A DNA stretch of 64,000 nucleotides from Ryuthela nishihirai (taxonomy: Eukaryota > Arthropoda > Arachnida > Araneae > Heptathelidae): positions 77,993,501 through 78,057,500 of the forward strand of contig JAWZYU010000011.1 of the NCBI GenBank assembly GCA_038380435.1, written 5' to 3'. The translations under genes and the position numbers were made by a program. Of the stretch, positions 11,187 to 20,881 are shown piece after piece. Under the pieces are notes generated by a model. It did not search any database. It had not been told where the DNA came from and was given only the letters and a program-made list of their open reading frames with translations. Numbering within the stretch: the stretch's first letter is position 1; each line of letters opens with the position of its first letter.

Positions 11187-12128
11187 TCCGTAATCTCTCC
11201 CCATTTGATAAAGTCCTAACCTCTCCCCATGTTCAAGTTTAGGGAATTCCTAAAATAGGCAATATTGTTATACAAATAGAGTATCATTGCTAATTTTACA
11301 CTGGGACAAATGTCTCAATAGGCTTTGCAAATCTGAACAGATCAATAAATGATTTCTGCTTCTCCAACTTGCACACTTTTCATATGAACAACCTTATATT
11401 TTTGAACACTTTAATGATCTTGACTGTGATATTTGTGAGATTAACTATCTGTTGAGTGTGCATAGGGTTTTTCATAACCTTGAAATGAGAGCAGGCAGGG
11501 TTAGTACAAAGAACTGTGTGGCAATGGAATGGATCCAGCTGATTTTCTACAGTTGTCACTGAAAGTGGCATTAACCATTCAGGGTACCTCAAAAAAATTG
11601 GTCTACATCCAGAGGCCCAACTATTTTCTCACTATGATCAGCCAAAAAAAGAAAAACTTTAGAATTTTTTTTGCCAAATAACCAATGAAAGGACTTATGG
11701 CTTGTTATATGTCAACTTAATCAGCATTTAATTCTAGATTTTTATAAAAATAAAATATTTTACAAAAAGACATAGTTTTATTTTAATAAGTTTTTTTTAG
11801 TCTTGTAATAAAAAAAACATCTGGATAAATAAAAAATTATTTAGAAAAACTAATAGATAGAAATAATTATAATACAAATTACTAGGAATGCTATTTATTT
11901 CTAAGTAACAAAATGTTTATATTTACTTGAAACAAGAAAATTGCTCATGTTTTGTAATTTTTTTCTGGGTACCATACTTTGAGAAAAGTCCAGACTTTTG
12001 CCAACAGTGCTGTTACAAATAAACAAGTCAACTTTAGAATTAAAAAAAAACGGCCCAATAGGTCATGTTATATACCAGATTGAACAGAATTTAATTCTGA
12101 ATTTTCTGAAAATAAAAAATTTAAATTT
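11187..12128. other. AT-rich DNA, nothing recognised
   Basis: Long A/T runs; no coding or RNA signal. Confidence 0.5.
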
Positions 12129-12381
12129 TTGGGTTGTTTTACCTCTGAGTGGCACTTTTTTGCACATCATGGGCTAAATGGCCAGGTCACATGGACTGCG
12201 ACGGCTCAGAGAAGGCTGGGGGAGGGGACCCACTGGAACAGCTGTTGGGAGACAGATGGTAGCCTCCCATCAAGGCCATCCAGTGTGTTCTTTAACATGC
12301 ATGGGTATGGCTTTCCCGCACCCTGGGCCATGGCTTATAATGTCCCATATGAAGGACGGTGACCTTTCCAAGCCCACTGGC
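12129..12381 (-). mobile_element. SINE A, 5'-truncated
   Basis: Reverse-orientation SINE A running from its 3' end (TTGGGTTGTTTTACCTCTGA) to the middle of the body (CTTTCCAAGCCCACTGG). The tRNA-like head is missing, as in truncated reverse transcription. Confidence 0.87.
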
Positions 12382-12389
12382 ACACAAGG

Positions 12390-13095
12390 TGACTTGAATT
12401 GTTCACATTCATGGAATTTTCTGTCTTGGTTATGAAATGGAGAAATACTTTCTTGGCTTTTTTTTTTACTACACATAAATTTCTTTCTCTGGGTGTTGAA
12501 TTTTGTGGATCATGGCCAAGTAGTGAAAAGTTAATTCACCAAAGCAAAAAAAATGTCTGTATTGTCTGAGTGGCACAGCCCAGATACTGAGGGAGGAGGA
12601 AACTCTTTTAAAAACCATTCAATATAGACTTAAAAACTTATAATTTTTTAAAAATTAAATTTTGCCAAGAGTGTGTGTGTGTGTATGTGGGGTGAAACAC
12701 TCTGACCAAAATTGCCCTCGGAAGGACAGATTTCCATGCCAAGGAAGTCTTTTTTTGCTTCCATATCCAAGACCTCATTAATTTTTAAAAAAATAATAAA
12801 AGATTAGTGTATTGACTGGAAACAAAGAAGGTTTAAAAATATATATAACCTGATTCAATGATAAAAAAAACATGACAAAAAGTGCAAACAGTTATGATAC
12901 ATGCCTATCGTCACAGCCAGCAATGTATCATAACTCTGAAAGATCAATGACATATATACAGCAATGAAATCAATAAATTGATAGAAGTGGAAACAAGTTG
13001 TAAGGTGGCCATTTTCATACTTAGTAATGTAGCATAACTCCTAAAGATTGATACACATAAATCTGCAGAAATGAAATCATAATAGATCTATAGAA
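12390..13095 (+). repeat. Diverged dispersed repeat, arm 1 (inverted relative to 17190-17815)
   Basis: This stretch matches 17190-17815 in reverse complement in several ordered blocks. Examples are CATTCATGGAATTTTCTG with TTGGTTATGAAAT, CACCAAAGCAAAAAAAA, GGCACAGCC, CTTCCATATCCAAGACCTCA and ATGTAGCATAACTC. An internal unit of roughly 125 bp is repeated (12880-12985 and 12990-13090), each with a CATAACTC element followed by GAAATCA and GAAACAA. A (GT)n run is at 12671-12684. Family unknown; probably a non-autonomous DNA transposon. Confidence 0.6.
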
Positions 13096-13790
13096 ATAGA
13101 AACAAAGTTTTGATTATAAAAGTTCGCAAATAATACTGATTTCAAAGGTTATCCAATGCTGATGGTGCTATATGCACAACACAGTGCAAAAGGCAGACAT
13201 TGCTACTAATTAGTGTCATCTGCTCTTGTTGTGCAGTGATATATTTACCACCAAGCAAGTTAATTTTTGGTTGTGGTTTTGGTTTCAGTAGCCTGAGAGC
13301 ATAATTGAATGCTGGGATGAATGATAAAAATAATTCTAGGCATATTAAAATAGTTTTAAAGCAAAAAAAAGAGCATGAAACAAAATATGGAAGTATGTAC
13401 TTACTAATTACTTTCAAAATCTTCCTATTTTAAAATGAGCATGAAATAGAAAAAAAAATAGAGGCATAAGTAATAAACTTAGGAAAATTAGGTTAATAAT
13501 AACTTCCAAAATCTCCAATTTTTAAACTTCCAGTTTGTGGTTAATTTTAGGAGAATTTCAAAACTTTAAGATATGGTGATCAGATGCTTTAACAAACTAT
13601 TTATATCCTAGTGCAATAAAATATGCTTCAAATGAAAAAAAAGAAATTATTATTTTTTTAAGCTTGAAATGGATATTTTTATAAGATGTATGTGAAAAAT
13701 TTTTTTAGCTGCAATTTCTATTTTTTAAAACTCAGAAGTTTTTCTTATACTAAAAACAGACATAGATGTCTTGGGTCTCTTATTTCATAT
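13096..13790. other. AT-rich DNA, nothing recognised
   Basis: No gene. The minus ORF at 13142-13417 is low-complexity and unsupported. Confidence 0.45.
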
Positions 13791-14069
13791 TCTGTTAATG
13801 TCTGTATTCGAGGAGACCCTGGCAGATTTAATGGAGAAGGCACATATCTCTTACAACCAATGGGTTGTAAGAGATATCTATTCTTGCATGCTGTATATTG
13901 TTTGAGGCATTATGGACACTGAGCTTCTGCCAGTCTTTTCAGCCTCCTGAATACATACCAATTGTTTTAACCACTAAACTATCAGCAACAAGTTCATTTT
14001 TTAAAGCAAAATCTTCCCAATTTTGTCACTTGTGGTACTATCTATGAACAGGAAGAGTCAACCTTTTTA
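13791..14069 (-). repeat. Repeat C (tRNA-like) unit, left part, interrupted by mariner
   Basis: Reverse-orientation match to the family seen at 15398-16140 and 56549-57145. ACCACTAAACTATCAGC corresponds to the complement of the A-box side of the tRNA-like head. The final CAACCTTTTTA meets the mariner end. It holds a perfect 15-bp palindrome (13844-13858 with 13863-13877). Confidence 0.6.
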
Positions 14070-15397
14070 TTGGGTTGAACCAAAAGTTCATTCAGTTTTT
14101 CCAAAGAGATGTCACTGGACATGATCTGCACAGCCACATGCATTGGCATGTATAAATAGTGTATACTTTTGACAGGGGACAGTTGCTAACATATTCTGGA
14201 AAACAAATCATACAGATTGAGTGATGTTTGCATAGAGTCAATTTGAAAATAGAAGATACAAAGGTGCATTTTCGCCATCTTATGTGTGTGATTTTTTTTT
14301 GAAAGGTGAAAACACAACACAAACCCAAAAAATGATATGCAGTGTACAGAGATGATGCTGTAAAATGACCAAATGTGTCAGAAGTGGTCACAGAGTTCCG
14401 AAACAGGAATTTCTCTCTTGAAGATGCTCCAAGTTCAGGAAGGCCATCTGTGGTTGACAAGAACCAAATGACCACATTAATCCAAATTAACCAATGCAGC
14501 ACCACAAGAGGGATTGCTGAGATACTAAAAATATTGCAAACATCAGTTGTAAAGCATTTGGGAGCAGCTTGGATATGTGAATTGGTACAATGTGTGGGTG
14601 CCACTATTGATTGAGCGAAAAAATTTAATGGACCGCATCTCTGGTTGTGATTCACTCCTACAGTGCAATAAAATGACCCATTTTTGAAACAGTTAGTGAT
14701 AGACAATGAAAACTGGATTCTTTACAGCAATATCCAAAGAAAAAGATCCTGGAGTAAGTGAGGTGAACCTCCATTACCACAACCCAAAGCTGGCCTGCAT
14801 CCAAAGAATGTCATTCTCTGTGTGTTGTGGAAGGGAATCCATTCACTATGGGCTCTTGTCAAGCAATCAAACAATTAATTCAGATCAGTATTGCCTGCAA
14901 TTGGATCAGCTGAAGGCAGTGATTGGTAGAAACATCTGGAATTGGCGAATCACAAAGAAATTTTGTTCCACCATGACAACACAAGATCACATGTATCTTT
15001 GACCTCCCGGCAAAAATTGTTGCAGTTGGGATGTTTTATGCCACCTGCCATATTTACCTGATATTGCACCCTCAGATTACTATTTTGGTCACTGCAAAAC
15101 TGTTTGAATGGTAAAGAGTTCCAATCTTTGAAACAAATCTTTTTTTTTTTCAATTTTTTTTTCAATTTCTTTTTTTTTTTTTCAAATACCACCTCGATAG
15201 ATTTTTCAACAAAAAACCAAGTTCTACACTGACAGAATAATGAAGCTGCCTGGCAGATGGCTTAATATAGATGGCTTAATATAATCGAAGAAAAAAAATG
15301 GTGGATACATTATTGATTAAAGGTATATTTCACTATTTAATATTTGAGTTTGAATTTTTGTTTAAAATCCGAATGAACTTTTGGTTCAACCCAATAT
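14070..15397 (+). mobile_element. mariner transposon, inactive
   Basis: Terminal inverted repeats of about 25-26 bp: TTGGGTTGAACCAAAAGTTC at 14070 and its reverse complement at 15371-15396. TA dinucleotides lie at both edges. The length of ~1.33 kb is normal for mariner. The TIR resembles those of the cecropia/Hsmar1 group by eye. The flanks are two halves of repeat C, and an uninterrupted repeat C copy at 15850-15895 gives the empty site. Confidence 0.92.
14375..15243 (+). pseudogene. mariner transposase, broken
   Basis: The DNA-binding half is seen as FSLEDAPSSGRPSVVDKNQ followed by TTRGIAEILK (14375-14614). The catalytic half appears as IHYGLLSSNQTINSDQYC and LDQLKAV (14706-15002). After that come LLQLGCFMPPA- and SLQNCLNGKEFQSL-like stretches in shifted frames. 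Mariner transposase cuts and reinserts the element at TA sites with a D,D34D catalytic triad. Multiple frameshifts and stops, plus a T-rich expansion near 15140-15182, make this copy dead. Confidence 0.87.
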
Positions 15398-15650
15398 ATT
15401 GCCACAAATGATGTGGAATAATTAGATAGTCTGTCACCTATTAGCATTATTAATGCAAGAATCAATGGTAGGGGCACAGAATTACCTGAAAACATTGAAT
15501 TCAAGAAATGTTTTCTCTGAAGAAATTCAGTTTTGCTGTGAATGGGACTCAAACCCACATCTCCTGAATATCTATCAAGTGTTCTAGCCACTGAACTATC
15601 AGCTGTTAGTTCATTTTCCAGCAAATTGAAACTATAAATTTTTCCTGTTT
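15398..15650 (-). repeat. Repeat C (tRNA-like) unit
   Basis: Reverse orientation. GGGACTCAAACCCACATC is the complement of a B box, and CACTGAACTATCAGC is the complement of an A-box region. The body contains GAATTCAAGAAATGTTTTC, which is inverted in the next unit. Confidence 0.7.
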
Positions 15651-15659
15651 TTTTTTTTT

Positions 15660-16140
15660 AGGAGAAAATGTATAGTACCAGTCAATGATCAGGAGTATGC
15701 GCACATTTAGGACAGATAGGTTTGAGTATCAGTTGTAGTGAAACTCAATTTCTTCATCAAAAAATATATCTTGAATTCTATGTTTTCAGGTAATTCTGTG
15801 TCTCTACTATTGATTCTTGCATTAATAAAACTCAATAGTGTGATTGACTGTCTAATTGTTCAACATTATTTGTGGCAATATTAAAAGGTTGCCTATTCCC
15901 AATCATAGATGACACCATGAGCAACAAAATCAGGAATATTTATAATCAGAATTTGCAAGAAAATGAACTAGCATTCAATAGTTTAGCAGTTAGAATGCCT
16001 GGCATTATTCAAGAGATTTAGGTTCGAGTCCCACTCATGGCAAAACTAAGTTTTTTCTGCAAAAAATATTTCTTGAATTCTATGTTTACAGGTGATTCTG
16101 TGCCTCTACTATTATTGATTAGGCATCCCAGTTGGAATAC
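15660..16140 (+). repeat. Two repeat C units, head to tail
   Basis: Plus-orientation units. The first has a decayed B-box-like stretch (AGGTTTGAGTATCAG, near 15719) and TTGAATTCTATGTTTTCAGG. The second has an A-box-like TAGTTTAGCAGTTAGAATGC and B box GGTTCGAGTCCCACTC (16022-16037), then TTGAATTCTATGTTTACAGG. Between them lies the joint sequence TTGTGGCAATATTAAAAGG, which matches the mariner target region. Confidence 0.7.
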
Positions 16141-16197
16141 CATTAATACATTTCATTATTTTTTTTTTATCTTCCAAATGGATTACCCTGCAAAACC

Positions 16198-16618
16198 TGG
16201 GGCAGGGGTGGCTCAGTCGGTAGCGCGCCAGGCTCATAATCTGCAGTTCCCAGGTTTGAGTCCCAGCTGGGTCAGCTTTGAGATTTATCTCTGCAAAACT
16301 CTGCCCTGCCCACAGTCAGTAGGAGACACCAGTGGGCTTGGAAAGGCCATTGGTGTCCCCTACTAACCATACATACTGATCATCCCCTACTGTCCATCGG
16401 ATGGGACATTAAGCAGCAGCCCTGTGTGCAGGAGAGCCATACCCTGTGCACCTTAAAGAACACACTGGATGGCTTTGACGGGAGGCTCCATCTGTTTCCT
16501 AACAGCTGTTCCAGTGGGTTCCCCTCCCATAACATTCTCTGAGCCTTCGGGTCCTTGTGACCTGACCATTTAGCCCATTGTGTGCAAAAAAGTGCCGCTC
16601 AGAGGTAAAACAACCCAA
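16198..16618 (+). mobile_element. SINE A with an internal snap-back insertion
   Basis: Full-length SINE A between copies of a 12-bp target duplication CCCTGCAAAACC (16186-16197 and 16619-16630). It is longer than other copies (421 bp) because an inverted copy of its own AGTAGGAGACACC segment, plus some further sequence, has been inserted around 16347-16390. Confidence 0.93.
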
Positions 16619-16630
16619 CCCTGCAAAACC

Positions 16631-17061
16631 AAATCTTATAATTTGAATTACTTATCTAATTAACATTCTTAAACAGCCAGGTGTTCTCATTTAATATTCT
16701 TTTGGTGTCTCAGCAAGGAATACATAAAATTTCCACAATACTAAACTGTATATGAAGTGTTTCGAAAATTTCTATTAATTTTTAATCAGAATTATTTTAT
16801 GCATGTTTCTTTTAATACAAAAATGTTAAATTGTGTAATTCCAATCATCTACCCAAAATTTGTGTTATATTTGTATGTATCTTGTAAGTTAGCTGTAGAA
16901 TATCTTTGCTACCCATTAAGAATTAAATAAAAATCAATCAGTAAATTTTCCATAAAATTTTTTCTTGAAGAATTGCGTGTGAGGGGCATTTAAAATGTTT
17001 TCCACATGCATCTGCAGAACAAAAACCATTGTAACCTCAACAAAACTTCTACTGTTTTTCA
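16631..17061. other. AT-rich DNA, nothing recognised
   Basis: No ORF, RNA gene or family match seen. Confidence 0.45.
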
Positions 17062-17815
17062 AAGTTGTTGCTGTGGATATTTTAACATTGTATTAGGCTA
17101 TGTGTTAATTTTTATTTTATTATGTATTATTTTTCCAGTAATACTTTGATCTGGTATCATTTTCTGAAAATAAATGAGGTCTTGGATAAGGAAACAAATT
17201 CATTTCCGTAGATTTATTTCTGTAAGTTGGCAATCATTTGGTCAGCTGATTTATCGAACTTTCTGAGTTATGCTACATCAGAAGCCAGCTTAAAAGTTGT
17301 GGTGTATGTTTTATTTAACATTTCATTAGGTTATATGTAATTTTTCTTTTATTATTTCTTGTTTTTTTAGTAAGAAAATTTTGAGCTTGTACCATTTTCT
17401 GAAAATTAATGTATTGGATACGGAAGCAAAATAGGCTTCCTTGCTACTGAAATCAGCAGTCATTTGGGAGGGCAATTTCAGGAAGGCATCCCCCCTGCTA
17501 AACTCACTGTGAAAGTTTTAGTAGAAAAATATAATTTTTTTTAAAATTAAGAGTTTTTATGTTTATATTGAATGATTTTAAAGGCAACCCCCCCCCCCCC
17601 CCTCAGTACCTTGGCTGTGCCACACAGACGATATAATGCTGTTTTTTTTTTTGCTTTGGTGCACAAACCAAACTTATCTACACTTAGCCAAGATCGGCAA
17701 ACTTCAACACCCAAAGAAAAAATTTATGATGTTTAGCAAAAAAACAGCCAAGAAAGTTTTTTTTTTCTATTTCATAACCAGTTCAGAAAATTCCATGAAT
17801 GTGAGAAGTCCAAAT
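17062..17815 (-). repeat. Diverged dispersed repeat, arm 2 (inverted relative to 12390-13095)
   Basis: Reverse-complement match of 12390-13095, with the same order of blocks (GATGTAGCATAACTC in the inverse strand, GGCTGTGCCACACAGAC, TTTGGTGCACAAACC, AATTCCATGAATGTGAGA). A unit of about 235 bp is directly repeated: GTACCATTTTCTGAAAATTA near 17387 resembles GGTATCATTTTCTGAAAATA near 17152, and both are followed by a GGATA(C/A)GGAA motif. A C16 tract lies near 17588. Confidence 0.6.
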
Positions 17816-17984
17816 CACTTAGTATAACATTGGTTGCATTAAACTATACGATACTGAAAAGAATCATTGAAAGAAATAAAAATAATATTTCAGGGTGAAT
17901 ATTATATTATTTGGGAGGAAATTTCCTTTTGATTAATATGTAATTTATATTCATCAGGTTTTCCAAAATGAAGCCTTAATTGTA

Positions 17985-18300
17985 TTGTGCGATCTTTTGT
18001 GCGACTCAGATCCCTTTGATCAATAGCCAAGCATGCTAACCACTTGGCCACGGGACGGCAAATAAATAAATATCCTCTGAAGCAGCTGCTTGCCACAGAG
18101 GTCTGGCAGGAGCCTGCCAGACCTCTGTGGTCTCTCATTTTATATGCCATAGTAGGAGGTCTATGAGGATGGAGGGACCTCAATAGAGAAACAACGAAAA
18201 CATCCATGAATTACACCTGGGGCTCGAAGCCAGGTTCCTTTCATTAGTAGTCAATCCTGAGAACCATTGGCCATGGGACAACTTCATACTAAATTAGTGA
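17985..18300 (-). mobile_element. SINE B dimer (one full unit and the head of a second)
   Basis: On the minus strand a tRNA-Ser-like head starts near 18295 (CCATGGCCAATGGTTCTCAG, with GCTTCGAGCCCC as B box). The body and the T-rich tail TATTTATTTATTT follow down to about 18061. A second head begins at once (GCCGTCCCGTGGCCAAGTGG) and runs to about 17985. The full unit carries a perfect 18-bp palindrome (18093-18130) that is shorter in the copy at 35447-35664. Confidence 0.82.
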
Positions 18301-19394
18301 AGTATAAATTACTCAAAAAAATTCGATAAATTGGGAAAGCAAAACAACTTTAATATGCTGCCTTTGGTGCAACTGCAATATAATTATAATATTGGAGCAC
18401 CTAGGACAATACAAAAGCATTTAGGAGTTTGGATCTAAATCTGAAATATTCCCCTTTCTTCCATAGACTAGAATAAGGGGAACCCACGTCCTCACAGAAA
18501 GCCACTCCACCTCCCTCCTCTGCAAATGTAGCTGTCAGCAAATACATCCTTCCCCTCTCTTTTGCTATTGACTGTCTTCCTTACAGAAATAATAAAGAAG
18601 AAATGTTCAAATTTGTAAAATGAAAAAAAAAAAGTGGTTTACTTTACCTTATTGAGAAAAATTTACTTTTCATTTTTGTTTCCTGATTTCAGGCACTACT
18701 TACTGTGTGCCCCGAATGAGACACACCTATTTAATCTTCCTTCTGAATGGCCAGCAGTATCCACTTCTACGGCAGGAAATATTTACCATGAATTTTAAAT
18801 ATTAAATTGCCTTTCCTAGCCATTTTAAAAACTGGTGGTCTGTTTCACGATCTCCTAAAAATATGAGGGTTCTAAACAGACATATATTCAGAATACGATA
18901 CACAAAGTATGCACACTCTGGAATTCTACAATGAAAAAATATTTGAAAGATTATGATTTAAGAAACAAATTTTGGTGTATATTAGTTTTAAAAAGTGCTC
19001 TTTTATTTATATCTAATTAAAACTTTAGCAAAAGAAAGTAAATACATTTACTTTTGATAAGTTTATTTCAAGATTAAATAAAAGGTATTACACCTCTATC
19101 AAAATTTTTACTTTATCTCCTACCTCCATTGCTCCCCAGAAGTTTAGCTTTAGGCCTTTCAGAAAATATTTTCTGGCTATGAGTCTTGTTGCCAAGATAT
19201 TACTGGGGAAAACGTTTCATTTATAGAGTGTGAAAAGAAAACTTCAGATTGTTGAATTTTTATCTTTGAGTAACACTATTCCATTATTTTTTTTGTTTGA
19301 TGTTAAATATGAATATTAAATGATTTATAAAAATCTCTTACCTGTAGTCTGAGATTTTTGACATCCAAAAAAGGCCTATAATCAAGATCATCTT
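18301..19394. other. AT-rich DNA, nothing recognised
   Basis: No gene or family match seen. Confidence 0.45.
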
Positions 19395-19452
19395 AAATTG
19401 ACAGGCCCTTAGCAGACCTGTGACAAACAGCTGTTTGAGGAGTGTAAAAAAT
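19395..19452 (+). repeat. SINE B 3' fragment, old
   Basis: TGACAGGCCCTTAGCAGACC followed by TGTGACAAACAGCTGTTTGA corresponds, in order, to the 3' part of SINE B (TGACAGGCTCCTGTCAGACC, TGTGGCAAGCAGCTGCTTGA). Confidence 0.7.
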
Positions 19453-20378
19453 TTAATCAACATTCGGAATTTTATTCTCTAATGCTTTTTCATCACTTAC
19501 ATCCCTTGGAATTTAACCTTCAATATCAGAATTTATAGTATTTGTACACATACTAGATATGCTGATACGTTTCAGATCCTGAAATATTGAAATCATTATA
19601 ATTAAATAATAAATTATAATTCACACTTCTGATAAAGATTTTTTCCTTAGAAACCTTGATAAAATTATTATCAAGTTTTTAGTTACACCAAACAACAATT
19701 TTGATATACAAATAATGCTGTAGCATGATTTGGATTCTACCTTGATGAACAATGGCTGTTGAACTGAAAGAAAATGCACAAATGCTGCTGCATTTGTGTA
19801 TAATGCAGCAGCTTTGCATTATACACAAATGAGGTTTTCTTTTTCTTGGAGCCTTTTGTTTATCAGAAAGGATTAAGGGTAGGGGAGAAGAGAAAGAATT
19901 CTGCTAGGTTCAGAATAAGAGTGGCATTGTGGGTGATCAATTAGCAGCTTCCTCGAAAAAGGGGAAATGAAGCAAGCATGAAAAATTAGGAGTGTTTGGG
20001 ATGAAATGATCTTTTGCATATGGAGCTGGAATGGTATTGAAAAGACAAAGCTTGCAGATGTGGCCAACCCCCATAGCACATTAATCTCCCTTGGGAAGTC
20101 CTCTGTCTGACTACAGATGCAGTCCTGCTTATACTCCAATCCTCTCAGTGGCATTATTATGCACTTGAGAACTGCAACAACTTGAAAGATAGAAAGATGA
20201 GACCAATTAGAAATCAACACTCCCACCCACACCCAATAGGATTTGAAGAATATAGGAATGTGGTGGACGAGGTGTGGGAGGAAGGGGAGGTAATGTTTTG
20301 TACAGCAGTCATCTTGTATTCAGAAGTAAGGTCTTTGAGCTATACTGCCAACTTAATGCTTTCTATTTTCAATTCATA
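19453..20378. other. AT-rich DNA with a 16-bp perfect palindrome
   Basis: CATTTGTGTATAATGC (19791-19806) pairs exactly with GCATTATACACAAATG (19816-19831) over a 9-nt loop. No gene recognised; minus ORF 19873-20232 is unsupported. Confidence 0.5.
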
Positions 20379-20480
20379 TAGAATGGGTTAGAAGGGGATG
20401 ACCATAATGAAGACATCGAGCCATGCAGTCAATCTGCTAGTGAGATAGAGGAAGCTCTTGTTACAGGAAATGTGTCATAG
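20379..20480 (+). other. Short acidic open segment after an acceptor-like site
   Basis: After TTCAATTCATATAG, an open frame encodes an acidic peptide (GDDHNEDIEPC...SASEIEEAL) and closes at TAG (20478-20480). It may be a terminal exon or part of the upstream region of the hAT gene that follows. No good donor site is seen. Confidence 0.25.
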
Positions 20481-20635
20481 TCTGTATTTTTAACTGTAGC
20501 ATCTGTTTGTATTAAAAGCTGAAATGTGAACCATTTTTCCCTAGTTTCAAAATATTTTTATTGTAAACCAAATAAAAGGGTTAATTAAAATATCTGTGCA
20601 GCAAACGATAACTAACATGTTCAAACATAAACAGA

Positions 20636-20881
20636 GGATGGATGTGAAGGAAGTGAGACCTTTGAGGAAGTGGCAGTTGAACCATTGTCTGAAGTTACAG
20701 AAAGGACATATCTAAAGCGAGAACCTGGTGAGAAGTCTGTTGAATGGCAGATGAGGCTACTGATGAACTGTCCACAGTGTGGTCCAATGGTCAATTCCAA
20801 GAATTCCAAAGGAAAAACAATTGGCTCTTTGCTTCTCGTGGAAAGCTGGGATATAAAACATGTAGAGATGTTTCCAATTTA
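20636..20881 (+). other. Acidic ORF overlapping the start of the hAT remnant
   Basis: An open frame beginning after AAACAG encodes EGSETFEEVAVEPLSEV and continues to CPQCGPMVNSKN. It overlaps, in another frame, the first part of the KIAA1586-like transposase at 20744. It could be the transposase N terminus separated by a frameshift, or a chance ORF. Confidence 0.3.

Noticed and set aside
14092..14706. 204-codon minus-strand ORF
   Set aside because: It is antisense to the mariner transposase, and the matching motifs are on the plus strand.
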